A stretch of 64,000 nt of DNA from Brevundimonas subvibrioides (GTDB lineage: Bacteria > Pseudomonadota > Alphaproteobacteria > Caulobacterales > Caulobacteraceae): assembly GCF_027271155.1 (NCBI RefSeq), contig NZ_CP114542.1, positions 2,356,001 through 2,420,000 on the forward strand. Reading direction: 5' to 3'. Below the pieces are notes generated by a model. The model saw only the letters and a program-made list of their open reading frames with translations. It was not told the origin of the DNA and searched no databases. Below are positions 51,396 through 60,395 of the stretch, in pieces (positions within the stretch are counted from its first letter, which is position 1; each line of letters starts with the position of its first letter). Made by a program: the position numbers and the translations under genes.

Positions 51396-51857
51396 CTAAT
51401 CATGCAGGTAGACAATTCGCCGCTTCTTCGGATCGGCGCGCATCTTGGCGACATGGCGGTCGTGTTCACCCGACGCCCTGGCCTCGCGCTCGTTCGCCTC
51501 GACCCAGTGGGTGGTCTCGATGTCCTTCTGCAACGCCCTGGCCGCCAGCAGGTGTGCCGGAAACAGCGTATCCACGACCGCGCCCGCGAACGGCACCGCC
51601 GCCGTCGCTGTGTCGCTGAGCAGATAGGCCGCCATCCGGGCCATGGTGGCGGCCGATGCGCGGGCGCGTACGGCCTGGATCATCAGCCAGCCGCCTGCCC
51701 CGACGGTATAGGCGTCCCCCACGAAGGGAACCCAGGTCAGAAGTCCGTCCATCCCGATGCCGAAGGGACCGAGGCCGACGACCCGATCCGACAGCTTCTT
51801 GACGCCCTCGACATTGGACCAGATCTTCTCGATATCCGCGACCGACCGTTTCGCCAT
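51396..51857 (-). CDS. DUF4112-domain protein
   Basis: 153 residues. GPFGIGMDGLLTWVPFVGDA, then VGAGGWLMIQAVRARASAAT and AAVPFAGAVVDTLFPAHLLA, match DUF4112, a small membrane-associated family of unknown function with conserved Gly/Pro in hydrophobic helices. The C-terminal 30 residues are charged. Divergent from the nuclease/phosphatase gene at 51942. Confidence 0.85.
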   Translation of the reverse strand: MAKRSVADIEKIWSNVEGVKKLSDRVVGLGPFGIGMDGLLTWVPFVGDAYTVGAGGWLMIQAVRARASAATMARMAAYLLSDTATAAVPFAGAVVDTLFPAHLLAARALQKDIETTHWVEANEREARASGEHDRHVAKMRADPKKRRIVYLHD

Positions 51858-51941
51858 TCCGCCCTCCCGAAGCGAGTGGTCAACGCATCACAACGACCCG
51901 CGTTCACCCCGGAACGCAAGCGTCTTCGCGAAAGGCCGCCC

Positions 51942-52901
51942 GTGTCACGCGTCCGACTGATCCTGACCGGCGGCTTGCTGCTTTTGCTGGGGCCGCCCCT
52001 GACCATCGGCCTGGCCGCCCTGAGTGGCATCGGCCATCGGTGGGTCGACATTCTGGCCCAGTTCGTCGGCCCGGCAATCTTTGCTTCTGCGCTGATCGCT
52101 TTCGTCACCCTGGCCCTGCGGCTGCGCGTGGCGCTGGGTGGTGCCATAGCGACCGTCCTGATCCTGCTGGTCGCCGGCTGGCCCCAGTGGTTTCCGCCGA
52201 TCGGCGAGGCCCGGGCTGGCGCGCCCGTCGTGTCCCTCTATTCCGCCAATGTCTGGGTCGAGAACCAGGACGTGGCCGCCGTCGCCCGATCGGTACAGGC
52301 GGCGGACGCGGACATCGTCGTCCTGGTGGAGGTCGGCGACCCCCTCGTCTCGGGCCTCGATCGTATTGTCGGGGCCTATCCACACAGGGTCGTGGGCAGG
52401 GCCAACCAGGGCCGCAAGGGCCCGTCACGCTATGTCTTCGCCTCGCGCTTCCCGATCCGACCGGTGGATACCTTTGCCGAGCAGCTGGATGCGGCGGGTG
52501 TTGTGGCGCAAACCCCGCTGGGGCCGATCACCGTGGTGGGCGTCCACCTGACCCGGCCGTGGCCCTACCAGTTCCAGTGGGGCCAGATCATCCAGGCGCA
52601 AGGCCTCTCGAAGTGGCGGGCCGCCTTTCCCGGTCCCATGATCGTGGCGGGGGATTTCAACAGCGTCTCCAGCGCGCGCATCGGCCGCCAGATCCAGGCC
52701 GAAACCGGTTTGATCCCCGCCCCCGGCTGGCCCGGGACCTGGCACAGCGCCCTGCCCGCGGCCGCCACCATGACCATCGACCAGGTCTATCGCTCGCCGG
52801 ACCTCGCCCTGCTCGACCGCCGGCTGGGTCGCCGGAACGGATCGGATCACCGGGCCGTGGTCATCCGCTTCACCGGTGCCGTGCCGCCACCAGCCGGCTG
52901 A
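51942..52901 (+). CDS. Endonuclease/exonuclease/phosphatase-family protein with membrane anchor
   Basis: 319 residues from GTG 51942. Three N-terminal hydrophobic segments (VRLILTGGLLLLLGPPLTIG, FVGPAIFASALIAFVTLALR, VALGGAIATVLILLVAGWPQ) precede an EEP domain with SANVWVENQDVAAVA, VLVEVGDPLVSGL, GVHLTRPW and MIVAGDFNSV, plus the final NGSDHRAVVI. These hold the metal and catalytic Asn, Asp and His positions. The domain probably faces the periplasm; substrate unknown. Its end overlaps the CCA gene by 32 bases. Confidence 0.85.
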   Translation: MSRVRLILTGGLLLLLGPPLTIGLAALSGIGHRWVDILAQFVGPAIFASALIAFVTLALRLRVALGGAIATVLILLVAGWPQWFPPIGEARAGAPVVSLYSANVWVENQDVAAVARSVQAADADIVVLVEVGDPLVSGLDRIVGAYPHRVVGRANQGRKGPSRYVFASRFPIRPVDTFAEQLDAAGVVAQTPLGPITVVGVHLTRPWPYQFQWGQIIQAQGLSKWRAAFPGPMIVAGDFNSVSSARIGRQIQAETGLIPAPGWPGTWHSALPAAATMTIDQVYRSPDLALLDRRLGRRNGSDHRAVVIRFTGAVPPPAG

Positions 52902-54075
52902 GCCGATCGGCGTGGCCGGTCGCGGGGAAATCCGCCGCCACCCATTCGTCCTCGAACGCCTTCAGGATCAGGCCCGTTTCTGGCCCCGGCTCGACGCCCA
53001 GCCTGGCCAGCTCGCGGCCACCGATGGGCATCCGGGGCACGGCCCAGTCGGCGACGGCGGCCAGAGCGGATCGATCCCCCTGGCCGCCCGCCTCGGCCAG
53101 CCCGCGCATCAGCCGGTCGAGCACGGCCTGACGTCCCAGCCGATAGGTGAAGGCACGCAAGGTCGCATGCGGTGTCGCCAGGTCGAGCGGCCCCAGTGCC
53201 GCATCGCCCAGCCGCCCTTCCATCACGCGAGAAAGCCGCAGGGCCTGGGCGGCAGTCACCACCACGGGCGGCTCGTCCGGCAGCAGGCTCGACAGGCGCA
53301 GAACGGGATCGTCGCTGAGATCGACCATGGCCTCGAACGCGGCAGACGACGCCACGGCCGGAATCAGCCGCGCCAGCACGCCCGCGTGCCTCATCGCCGA
53401 TACGGCAGGCCTCGGATCGGGCGCGGCCAGGAGCTTGAGCAATTCCTTCGACACCCGCTCGGCCGACAGGCGTGTCAGTCCCTCCGCATGGGCCGCGCAG
53501 GCGGCCAGTCCGTGCGAGTCCGCCTCGGCCCGGCCATACCAGGCGTAGAAGCGGAAGAAGCGCAGGATACGCAGATAGTCTTCCTCGATCCGCCGGGCTG
53601 GATCGCCGACGAACACGACCCGCCCCGCCAGGGCATCCTCGACCCCCTGCCCGGTCGGATCGAAGATCGTGCCGCTGCGATCGGCATAGAGGGCGTTCAG
53701 CCGGAAATCCCGACGCGCCGCGTCCTCGGCCCAGTCGTCGGTGAAGGCGACCACCGCCCGTCGCCCGTCCGTCTCCACGTCGCGGCGCAGGGTCGTGATC
53801 TCATAGGGTTGACGCTCCGACACCGCCGTCACCGTGCCGTGCGCCAGCCCCGTCGGCACGACCTTCAGCCCGGCCGCCTGGAGCGCCGCCATTGCGTCCG
53901 CGGGCCTCAGCCGCGTGGCGATGTCGATGTCGTCGACCGGCCGCCCGACCAGAGCATTGCGGATGCAGCCGCCCACGAAGCGCGCGCAGTCCGGCCCACC
54001 CGCGGCCTCCAGAGCATCCATGACGGCCATGGTGGCGGACGATGTCAGCCAGTCTTGCCCTTCCAGCCGGGTCAC
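52870..54075 (-). CDS. cca: CCA tRNA nucleotidyltransferase
   Basis: 401 residues from GTG 54073-54075. The class II polymerase signature is VGGCIRNALVGRPVDDIDIA with Gly35-Gly36 and the metal-binding Asp49-x-Asp51; the helical RNA-binding region includes DYLRILRFFRFYAWYG. It adds or repairs the CCA end of tRNAs. It overlaps the NUDIX gene by four bases and the EEP gene convergently by 32. Confidence 0.95.
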   Translation of the reverse strand: MTRLEGQDWLTSSATMAVMDALEAAGGPDCARFVGGCIRNALVGRPVDDIDIATRLRPADAMAALQAAGLKVVPTGLAHGTVTAVSERQPYEITTLRRDVETDGRRAVVAFTDDWAEDAARRDFRLNALYADRSGTIFDPTGQGVEDALAGRVVFVGDPARRIEEDYLRILRFFRFYAWYGRAEADSHGLAACAAHAEGLTRLSAERVSKELLKLLAAPDPRPAVSAMRHAGVLARLIPAVASSAAFEAMVDLSDDPVLRLSSLLPDEPPVVVTAAQALRLSRVMEGRLGDAALGPLDLATPHATLRAFTYRLGRQAVLDRLMRGLAEAGGQGDRSALAAVADWAVPRMPIGGRELARLGVEPGPETGLILKAFEDEWVAADFPATGHADRLSRLVAARHR

Positions 54076-54737
54076 GCCGCATCCTCGGCTACGGCATCCG
54101 CCACGTCGGCTTCATCGCCATACAGGCGCGCGCGCAGACCCCGGATGATCCCGGCCGTCGCCCCCCAGATGTAGCGCTCCTGCCAGGTCATGGCCCAGAA
54201 CCAGCGGCGCACCCCGTCCGTCGACTCTAGATGGTCGCGGCTGTGATTGGCCGGATCCATCAGGAAATCCCACGGCGTCCGGAAAATCTCGGCCACCTCG
54301 TCGGGCGAGGCCGTCAGCACGGGCTCTGACTCGATCCAGCCGACGACAGGCGTCACCAGATAGCCGGTCCCCGTCTCATAGGGGTCCGACAGGCCCAGAA
54401 CCTGGACCAGACCGGGGTCCAGATCGACCTCCTCGCGCGCCTCGCGCAGGGCGGCTTCGACCGCCGTCTCACCCGTGTCCAGCCGACCGCCGGGAAAGGC
54501 GATCTGGCCTGTATGCCGCGCCAGGCTGTCGGCACGTCGCGTCAGCAGCACCGATGCGCCATCGCGCGTCGCCAGAACGGGAATCAGCACCGCCGCCGGC
54601 TTCAGCGGCCCCTCCACCCAGCGCAGGGCACCCGGGTTCAGGTCGAAGTCCGACCGGGTGGGGCGGGTGTCAGCCCGCCATGTGTCAGGCGACGACAGGC
54701 CATCGGTCAGCCACGTTTTCAGGGACGCCAGGCTCAT
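54072..54737 (-). CDS. NUDIX hydrolase (CoA pyrophosphatase type)
   Basis: 221 residues from ATG 54737. The NUDIX box GGRLDTGETAVEAALREARE followed by EVDL is complete. The surroundings (LLTRRADSLARHTGQIAFPG) match the CoA-diphosphatase subfamily NudL/YeaB. It likely hydrolyses CoA or related nucleotide diphosphates. It starts inside the end of the DUF1285 gene and overlaps cca. Confidence 0.93.
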   Translation of the reverse strand: MSLASLKTWLTDGLSSPDTWRADTRPTRSDFDLNPGALRWVEGPLKPAAVLIPVLATRDGASVLLTRRADSLARHTGQIAFPGGRLDTGETAVEAALREAREEVDLDPGLVQVLGLSDPYETGTGYLVTPVVGWIESEPVLTASPDEVAEIFRTPWDFLMDPANHSRDHLESTDGVRRWFWAMTWQERYIWGATAGIIRGLRARLYGDEADVADAVAEDAA

Positions 54738-55297
54738 GTTACGCCCGCGCCCGGCGGCCCCAAGGCGAACCACGCGCCGCCGGAGGCCACCATCAACTGC
54801 CCGTCGCGCACCTCGGCCAGCTCCACCAGATCATAGAAGACCGTCCGCGCGATCCGGGCCTCCAGCCCGCGCCGCACGTGCAGACGTGGCGAAGGCTCGC
54901 CGGTCACGGGGTCGGTCTCGACGGCGATCGGATGCTCCGGCCCGGCCCGCACGAGGTCGCCGACGTCGGTGGTGAACACCAGATCGTCCCCCTCGCGCTC
55001 CATCGTCACGGCCCGGAACGGCAGGTCCTCGACCGTGATCTTCAGCTTCTCGCCCGGCGTGACCAGGTGATAGCCGTCCGGATCCAGTCTGAGAATGGTC
55101 GAGAACAGCCGCACCAGCTCAACCCGCCCGATCGGCGAGCCTTCGTGCGTCCAGGTTCCGTCCGCACGGATGACGATGTCGATGTCGCCGCAATGGTCCG
55201 GATGCCACAGATGCACCGGCGGCAGGCCGCGACCGGGGGCCTGTTGCGCCGCCCGGGTCAGGCCCGCCAGACCCGTCGCTGTCTCCGATCCGCTCAT
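54734..55297 (-). CDS. DUF1285-family protein
   Basis: 187 residues. LWHPDHCGDIDIVIRADGTW and IGRVELVRLFSTILRLDPDG, then VTPGEKLKITVEDLPFRAVT, identify DUF1285, conserved in alphaproteobacteria, whose function is unknown. It is translationally coupled to the NUDIX gene by a four-base overlap and, through it, to cca. Confidence 0.88.
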   Translation of the reverse strand: MSGSETATGLAGLTRAAQQAPGRGLPPVHLWHPDHCGDIDIVIRADGTWTHEGSPIGRVELVRLFSTILRLDPDGYHLVTPGEKLKITVEDLPFRAVTMEREGDDLVFTTDVGDLVRAGPEHPIAVETDPVTGEPSPRLHVRRGLEARIARTVFYDLVELAEVRDGQLMVASGGAWFALGPPGAGVT

Positions 55298-55336
55298 ACG
55301 GAAGACTTAGGCCGCGTCGCCGTCCGGCGAAAGGCG

Positions 55337-55828
55337 TCAGGCCGGAAGGGCGAGACCCTGCGGCGCCGACGCGTTGATGTTCAACCACAGCAGCCGTTTC
55401 GGATCGACCGGCCCGGCCAGTTTCACGTCCGGTGCGACCTCGAACCCGAAACGCGAGAAATAGGACAGGTCGCCGACCAGCAGCACACCCGCGACGCCCA
55501 GGCTCTGCGCCTGAGCCATACAGGCCCCGACCAGATCGGCCCCCAGACCCCTGTCCCGCGCCTCTGCGGCCACCGCGATGGGCCCGAGGAAGACTGCGTC
55601 CACACCGCCGACCCTGATCGCCCACAGGCGCACGGACCCGACCAGCCGCCCGTCCTCACGCGCGACATAGCCGGCCGCCAGCCTGGCCCTCTCACGAATG
55701 CGCTCCGCCGTCTTGGCGAACCGACCCGGCCCGAAGGCCTCCAGCACAAGCCGATCGACCTCGCCGACGTCGGCGGGGATTTCCGGAACGATCCGGAGCA
55801 CGGAAACGGTGGCGAGGGACGCGGACAT
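55337..55828 (-). CDS. GNAT-family acetyltransferase (YhbS-like)
   Basis: 163 residues from ATG 55828. LGPIAVAAEARDRGLGADLV is the acetyl-CoA loop, and VGDLSYFSRFGFEVAPDVKL is the ending typical of YhbS-like enzymes. Substrate unknown. It lies 39 bases upstream of the DUF1285 gene on the same strand. Confidence 0.87.
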   Translation of the reverse strand: MSASLATVSVLRIVPEIPADVGEVDRLVLEAFGPGRFAKTAERIRERARLAAGYVAREDGRLVGSVRLWAIRVGGVDAVFLGPIAVAAEARDRGLGADLVGACMAQAQSLGVAGVLLVGDLSYFSRFGFEVAPDVKLAGPVDPKRLLWLNINASAPQGLALPA

Positions 55829-55890
55829 GGCGCGGGCACCTAGGCCCAATGGCCCGACGGTTCAACCTTGGACCCGTGACGGGACGCCGT

Positions 55891-56667
55891 TCAGCCGACC
55901 TTTGAAAAGTCCGGCGCGCGCTTCTGGCTGAAAGCCATGAAGGCCTCCATCGCCTCCGGGCTCGACATCTGGGAGCCGAAGGCCTCGCCTTCGCGCAGCA
56001 TCAGCGACCAAAGCGCCCCGGCGTCCCGCATCAGTTGCTTGGTCTTGCGGATCGAGTTCGGGGCCCGGGTGGCCAGCTTGGCCGCGAGGCCAGAAGCGAC
56101 CGCATCCACCTCGGCGGCGGGCACCGCGCGGCTGGCGATGCCCCAGGCCACGGCCGTGCGTCCGTCGATGGGCTCGCCAAGGGCGAACATCTCGAACGCC
56201 CGCTGATGGCCGATGACCATCGGAAGCAGCAGGGATGACGCGGCTTCGGGAGCCAGGGCCAGGTTGATAAAGGGCACCGACAGCAGGGCATCCTCGGCCA
56301 CCACCACCATGTCGCAATGCAGCAGCAGCGTCAGGCCGATCCCCACGGCCCGGCCCCGCACGGCCGCCACCGCCGGCTTGTCCAGCTCGGCCAGGGCCTT
56401 GAGGAAATGAAACACCGGCGCATCGACCACCTGACCGCCGCCGGACGAGCCGATGGCGATGAAGTCGGCGATGTCGTTGCCGGCCGAGAAACTGTCGCCC
56501 TCGGCCCGGAACAGCAGCACCCGGACGGCATCGTCGCTGCGCGCCCGCTGGGTCGCCTCAGCCAGGGCGGCGTACATCGCCTGGGTGATGGCGTTCTTCT
56601 TTTCCGGCCGGTTCAGGGTGACGGTCAGCACGCCGTCGGCGAACGTGGTCTGGATCAGGTCGCTCAT
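55891..56667 (-). CDS. Enoyl-CoA hydratase/isomerase family protein
   Basis: 258 residues. The crotonase fold shows LNRPEKKNAITQAMYAALAE, FSAGNDIADFI (first oxyanion loop) and VRGRAVGIGLTLLLHCDMVV (second). The usual catalytic Glu residues near 110-140 are partly replaced, so the exact reaction is uncertain; some relatives are isomerases or hydrolases. Its ATG overlaps the stop of the MBL-fold gene by four bases, suggesting a shared acyl-CoA pathway. Confidence 0.9.
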   Translation of the reverse strand: MSDLIQTTFADGVLTVTLNRPEKKNAITQAMYAALAEATQRARSDDAVRVLLFRAEGDSFSAGNDIADFIAIGSSGGGQVVDAPVFHFLKALAELDKPAVAAVRGRAVGIGLTLLLHCDMVVVAEDALLSVPFINLALAPEAASSLLLPMVIGHQRAFEMFALGEPIDGRTAVAWGIASRAVPAAEVDAVASGLAAKLATRAPNSIRKTKQLMRDAGALWSLMLREGEAFGSQMSSPEAMEAFMAFSQKRAPDFSKVG

Positions 56668-57788
56668 TCTTCAGGCTCCGTTTCGAGAGTGGTCCACCAG
56701 TCGACGCCATCTGCATCGCGCGCGCGCCGGGCCTTGCCCTGCGCTTCCAGGTGATTCAGATGCGCGATTGCCTCGCCCGTCGCCATGCCCAGCAGGCCGT
56801 CGCCGACCGGGCGCGCGAACAGGGATGGGAAGACGTCGATGGCTCGGCTCGGCGTCCGCAGCGTCCGCGCCAGCCGCTTCAGCGAGACGGCATGCCCCCG
56901 CTTCAGGGCTTCGATGCGCGGCAGGACGCCGGTGAAGGGCTCGCCATGGCCGGGCAGCACCAACGTCTCGGCAGGCAGCAGGTCGCCCAGTCGATCCAGC
57001 GAGCGCAACCAGTCGGCCAGCGGATCGGCCAGCGGCTCCGTCGGCCAGACCGAGATGTTGGACGAAATGCGCGGCAGGATCTGGTCTCCCGCGATGAACA
57101 CCCCGTCCGACCTGCGCCAGAGGCAGACGTGCTCGGGGCTGTGGCCGTTGCCGACGACGATCGACCAGTCCTGACCGCCGATCGACAGGATGTCGCCGGC
57201 GCTCAGCCGCCGATAGCCCGCAGGCAGGGGCGCGACCCCCTTGGAGAACATGCCGTAGGTCTGCCGGTAACGCTCCAGCCGTTCCTCGGCCCAACCCGCC
57301 GCGCGAAAGAACCGGACGCCGTCCTCGGGTGCCGGACCCGTGTCGGAGGCCAGCATCCGGCCGGTGATGTATTCCAGCTGCGACATCAACAGGGGCGCAT
57401 CGAACCGTTCGCACAGCCAGCCCGCCAGGCCGATATGGTCCGGGTGCATGTGGGTGCAGACGACGCGCGTGACCGGCCGGCCTCCAAGCGGACCTGTCAG
57501 CGCCGCCTCCCACGCCTCAACGCTGTCCGGCGTCTGCAGTCCGGTATCGACGATCACCCAGCCGTCGCCATCCTCGATCGCATAGACATTGATGTGATTC
57601 AGCGCCATCGGCAAGGGCAGGCGCATCCACAGGACGCCCGGTGCGGCCTCGGCAGCCTCGCCGGGCGTCGGCGGATCGCCCAGCGGATAGGCGAGGCCGC
57701 GCAGACCGGGCGCGCCGGTCGCGGTCTCGCCTTCGCTTGTGATGACGCCGTCGGCCAAGTCCGTCTCCAATCGCAACGCGCCCACCAT
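56664..57788 (-). CDS. MBL-fold metallo-hydrolase
   Basis: 374 residues. The metal-binding motif is CTHMHPDHIGLAGWL (H-x-H-x-D-H), followed by VVGNGHSPEHVCLW and FIAGDQILPR and a C-terminal DUF-type helical region that includes LPGHGEPFTGVLPRIEAL. It matches hydrolases found beside crotonases. It shares four bases with the crotonase gene. Substrate unknown, perhaps an acyl-CoA or thioester. Confidence 0.9.
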   Translation of the reverse strand: MVGALRLETDLADGVITSEGETATGAPGLRGLAYPLGDPPTPGEAAEAAPGVLWMRLPLPMALNHINVYAIEDGDGWVIVDTGLQTPDSVEAWEAALTGPLGGRPVTRVVCTHMHPDHIGLAGWLCERFDAPLLMSQLEYITGRMLASDTGPAPEDGVRFFRAAGWAEERLERYRQTYGMFSKGVAPLPAGYRRLSAGDILSIGGQDWSIVVGNGHSPEHVCLWRRSDGVFIAGDQILPRISSNISVWPTEPLADPLADWLRSLDRLGDLLPAETLVLPGHGEPFTGVLPRIEALKRGHAVSLKRLARTLRTPSRAIDVFPSLFARPVGDGLLGMATGEAIAHLNHLEAQGKARRARDADGVDWWTTLETEPEE

Positions 57789-57918
57789 TGCCAGAGCCGA
57801 CCATGTTCGTCCAGCACGCTACCGGTTCGCCGCATCCCTGCCGCAACTCGGTCTTGACCTCGTCCCGGCACCCCGCCAAGGCTCTGCCCACAGGGAAATG
57901 CGGTCCAGGAGCCAGTTC

Positions 57919-58890
57919 GTGTTCAAATCCTCCATCCTCGCGGCGCTCGGCGCGGCGGTCATGCTCACCGGGCTCGCGCCCATGACGGCCAGCGCGCAGG
58001 CGACGGGAAGCAGCATTCCCGGGGCTACGACCGGCGCGCAATCTTCAGTCGACGGCGCGGCCGGCGAGACAACCGAGCAGAATGCCCGTCAGCGGCGCGA
58101 AGCCCGCAACCGCGCCAATCCGCCGCCCCCCACCCCGGCCGAAAACCTGGCCGCAGCCCAGGCTCTTGCCACGGCGACCAGCACGCCGTGTCAGATGACG
58201 TCGGCCGAGCTGCGCGGCGTTACCCCTGCCAATGAAAAACTCTATGAGGCTGTCTGCGCTACCGGACCGGGCTTCATCTTCGTCTCATCCACGCCGCCGG
58301 TCGCTGCCGACTGCGTGCTGCTGGCCGGTCAGGCCGAGATCGAACGCGCGCGAGACCCCGCTGCCGATGTCGGTACCCAGTGCGTCAATCCGGTGAACCT
58401 GGACATCCTGCGTGTGGTCAGTGCCTATGCGGCGGAGGCGGGCGTGGCCTGCACGCCGGATCAGGGCAGCTCGATCGGCCGTTCGAGCACCGGCAATCTG
58501 ATCTATGAAGTCGGCTGCAACGGTGCCGACGGCTACTGGCTGGAACGGACGCCCGAGGGCTGGAAGAAAACGGAATGCCTTGAGGTCGTGGGTCAGAACG
58601 GTCGCTGCCGTTTCTCAACCGCTGCCGAACAGGTCGCAACGCTGAAGGGTCGATTCGCCAACGACGCGGATGCCGCAGCCTGCGATCCAACGGAAGCCCG
58701 CTATATGGGGGCCAATGCCAACGGCAGCTTCTACGAAGCCAAATGCGGTGCCGGTAACGGCATCATCGTGCGGTTCGACAATGCCTATGCAGTGCAGCAG
58801 GTCTATCCCTGCGAGACCGCCCAGCGCATCGGCGGCGGCTGCAAGCTGACGGTTGTGCCCGAGGCTCCGGCCGCCACCACCCCGCAGTGA
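57919..58890 (+). CDS. Secreted protein of unknown function with repeated domains
   Basis: 323 residues. GTG at 57919 is chosen because AGGAG (57907-57911) lies 7 bases upstream; an ATG at 57898 would add seven residues. The signal peptide ends MTASAQA. After a Gln/Arg-rich region three similar segments follow: LYEAVCATGPGFIFVS, IYEVGCNGADGYWLER and FYEAKCGAGNGIIVRF, each in a unit with paired Cys. Probably a periplasmic or surface protein with three tandem domains. No family name known to me. Confidence 0.75.
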   Translation: MFKSSILAALGAAVMLTGLAPMTASAQATGSSIPGATTGAQSSVDGAAGETTEQNARQRREARNRANPPPPTPAENLAAAQALATATSTPCQMTSAELRGVTPANEKLYEAVCATGPGFIFVSSTPPVAADCVLLAGQAEIERARDPAADVGTQCVNPVNLDILRVVSAYAAEAGVACTPDQGSSIGRSSTGNLIYEVGCNGADGYWLERTPEGWKKTECLEVVGQNGRCRFSTAAEQVATLKGRFANDADAAACDPTEARYMGANANGSFYEAKCGAGNGIIVRFDNAYAVQQVYPCETAQRIGGGCKLTVVPEAPAATTPQ

Positions 58891-58899
58891 TGTTTCTTC

Positions 58900-58970
58900 C
58901 CCGGGCAGCGCGCAGCCCTTGCCCGGGCCTCCATGTTCCGCCCGGCTGGCGCGCGGCGCTTGCCGGGCGG
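58900..58970 (+). terminator. Two tandem GC hairpins
   Basis: CCCGGGCA pairs with TGCCCGGG (58900-58927), and CCGCCCGGC with GCCGGGCGG (58938-58970). They follow the secreted-protein gene and precede xthA. No T-run follows either, so this is a weak call. Confidence 0.45.
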
Positions 58971-58995
58971 GGCGACCCTGCCTAGGCTCGCGGCG

Positions 58996-59790
58996 ATGCG
59001 CATCGCCACCTGGAACGTGAACTCCGTCAACGCCCGCCTCCCGACCGTGCTGGAATGGCTGGAGGCGGCGAAGCCCGACGTGGTCTGCTTCCAGGAGATC
59101 AAGACCGTCGACGACAAGTTCCCGCGCGAGGCCTTCGAGAGCCTCGGCTACAATGTCGAGGTCCACGGCCAGAAGTCCTACAACGGCGTCGCGCTGCTCT
59201 CGAAACATCCGGTCTCGGACGTCCGGCGCGGCCTGCCCGGCTCGGACGGGCTGGCCGAAGGCGCAGAGGACCAGGCCCGCTATATCGAGGCATTGATCGA
59301 GGCCCCCCGTCCGGTCCGCGTCGGCGGCCTGTATCTGCCCAACGGCAATCCGGTCGGCACCGAAAAGTTTGACTACAAGCTGCGATGGGTGGCCCGTCTG
59401 AACGCCCACGCGCGCGATCTGCTGAGCCAGGAAGAGGCCTTCACCCTGTGTGGCGACTACAACGTCATCCCCACGCCCGATGACGCGAAGAACCCGGCCG
59501 CCTGGACGACCGACGCCCTGTTCCAGCCCGAGAGCCGCGCCGCCTTCCGCGCACTGAAGGGCCTGGGTCTCTACGAGGCCGGGGAGCTCGGCCACCAGCC
59601 GCCCGGCAGCTGGACCTTCTGGGACTATCAGGCCGGGGCCTGGCAGCGCGATCACGGCATCCGCATCGACTTCCACCTTCTGTCGCCCCAGGCCGCCGAC
59701 CGGTTCGTCGGCGTCGAGACCCACCGCGACGCCCGCGACATGGACAAGCCGTCCGACCACGTCCCGGTCGTCATCGAACTGGCCGACTGA
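58996..59790 (+). CDS. xthA: Exodeoxyribonuclease III
   Basis: 264 residues from ATG 58996. RIATWNVNSVNARLPTVLEW, CFQEIKTVDDKFP, LCGDYNVIPTPDDAKN and the ending KPSDHVPVVIEL hold the catalytic Asn, Glu, Asp and His of the AP-endonuclease family. It removes 3' blocking groups and cuts abasic sites in base-excision repair. An open frame runs 63 bases upstream, but homologues start here. Confidence 0.96.
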   Translation: MRIATWNVNSVNARLPTVLEWLEAAKPDVVCFQEIKTVDDKFPREAFESLGYNVEVHGQKSYNGVALLSKHPVSDVRRGLPGSDGLAEGAEDQARYIEALIEAPRPVRVGGLYLPNGNPVGTEKFDYKLRWVARLNAHARDLLSQEEAFTLCGDYNVIPTPDDAKNPAAWTTDALFQPESRAAFRALKGLGLYEAGELGHQPPGSWTFWDYQAGAWQRDHGIRIDFHLLSPQAADRFVGVETHRDARDMDKPSDHVPVVIELAD

Positions 59791-59805
59791 TGGGCGAGGC
59801 CCTGG

Positions 59806-60318
59806 ATGGCTGAGGCCCTGCGCGTCATTCTGCTGGTCGCGCTCGCCGCCGCCGCCCTGACCACGGCCGCCCTGACGCTGAACTGGTGGATGGAACCCGA
59901 GCGTCGCCTGCGTCGCGCCATGCTGAAATCCCTGGGGGCCCTGCCCGAGGTCGAGGCGATTTCCGCGAGCGAAGGCCGGGGTGCCGGCCTGGATTTCGAC
60001 GGCGGACAGGTCGCGGTCCTGTGGGATCGCGGCGCCCACGGCCTCGTTTATGCCTTCGATGAGGTGGAGGGCGGCGAGCTGATCGTCGACGGCCATGTCG
60101 TTGCCCGCGTCCGGCGCGGCGAGGCGCGAAAGGCCCTGGACGTCATGGCCCCCGATGCCGAACAGGTCACGCTCCGCCTTCTGTTTGAAGACGCCCGCTA
60201 TCCCGAGTTCGAACTGGCCCTGTGGAACGCCATGTCGCCCGGCCACACCGGGTCCCCGCGCGAGGCCATGCGCCTCGGCCGCCGCTGGCTGTCGCATCTC
60301 GAAGCGCTGTTGAAATAG
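59806..60318 (+). CDS. Hypothetical membrane-anchored protein
   Basis: 170 residues with one N-terminal membrane segment (RVILLVALAAAALTTAALTL) followed by an Arg-rich link and a mixed alpha/beta domain (LDFDGGQVAVLWDRGAHGLV). It follows xthA by 15 bases and is probably in the same transcript. No family recognised. Confidence 0.72.
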   Translation: MAEALRVILLVALAAAALTTAALTLNWWMEPERRLRRAMLKSLGALPEVEAISASEGRGAGLDFDGGQVAVLWDRGAHGLVYAFDEVEGGELIVDGHVVARVRRGEARKALDVMAPDAEQVTLRLLFEDARYPEFELALWNAMSPGHTGSPREAMRLGRRWLSHLEALLK

Positions 60319-60395
60319 GCCTTCGGGGTTCCCCCTTGCGAGGGGAAGGACTAAACCCCGCCATCCTGTTTCGTGTATTTCCCGAGGAGCCCGCC

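Noticed and set aside
50574-52901. A 775-codon plus-strand frame
   Set aside because: Only the part from 51942 is a gene (EEP family); the rest is antisense to the sigma factor, anti-sigma factor and DUF4112 genes.
58615-60297. A 560-codon minus-strand frame
   Set aside because: Antisense to xthA and its neighbours; no motifs.
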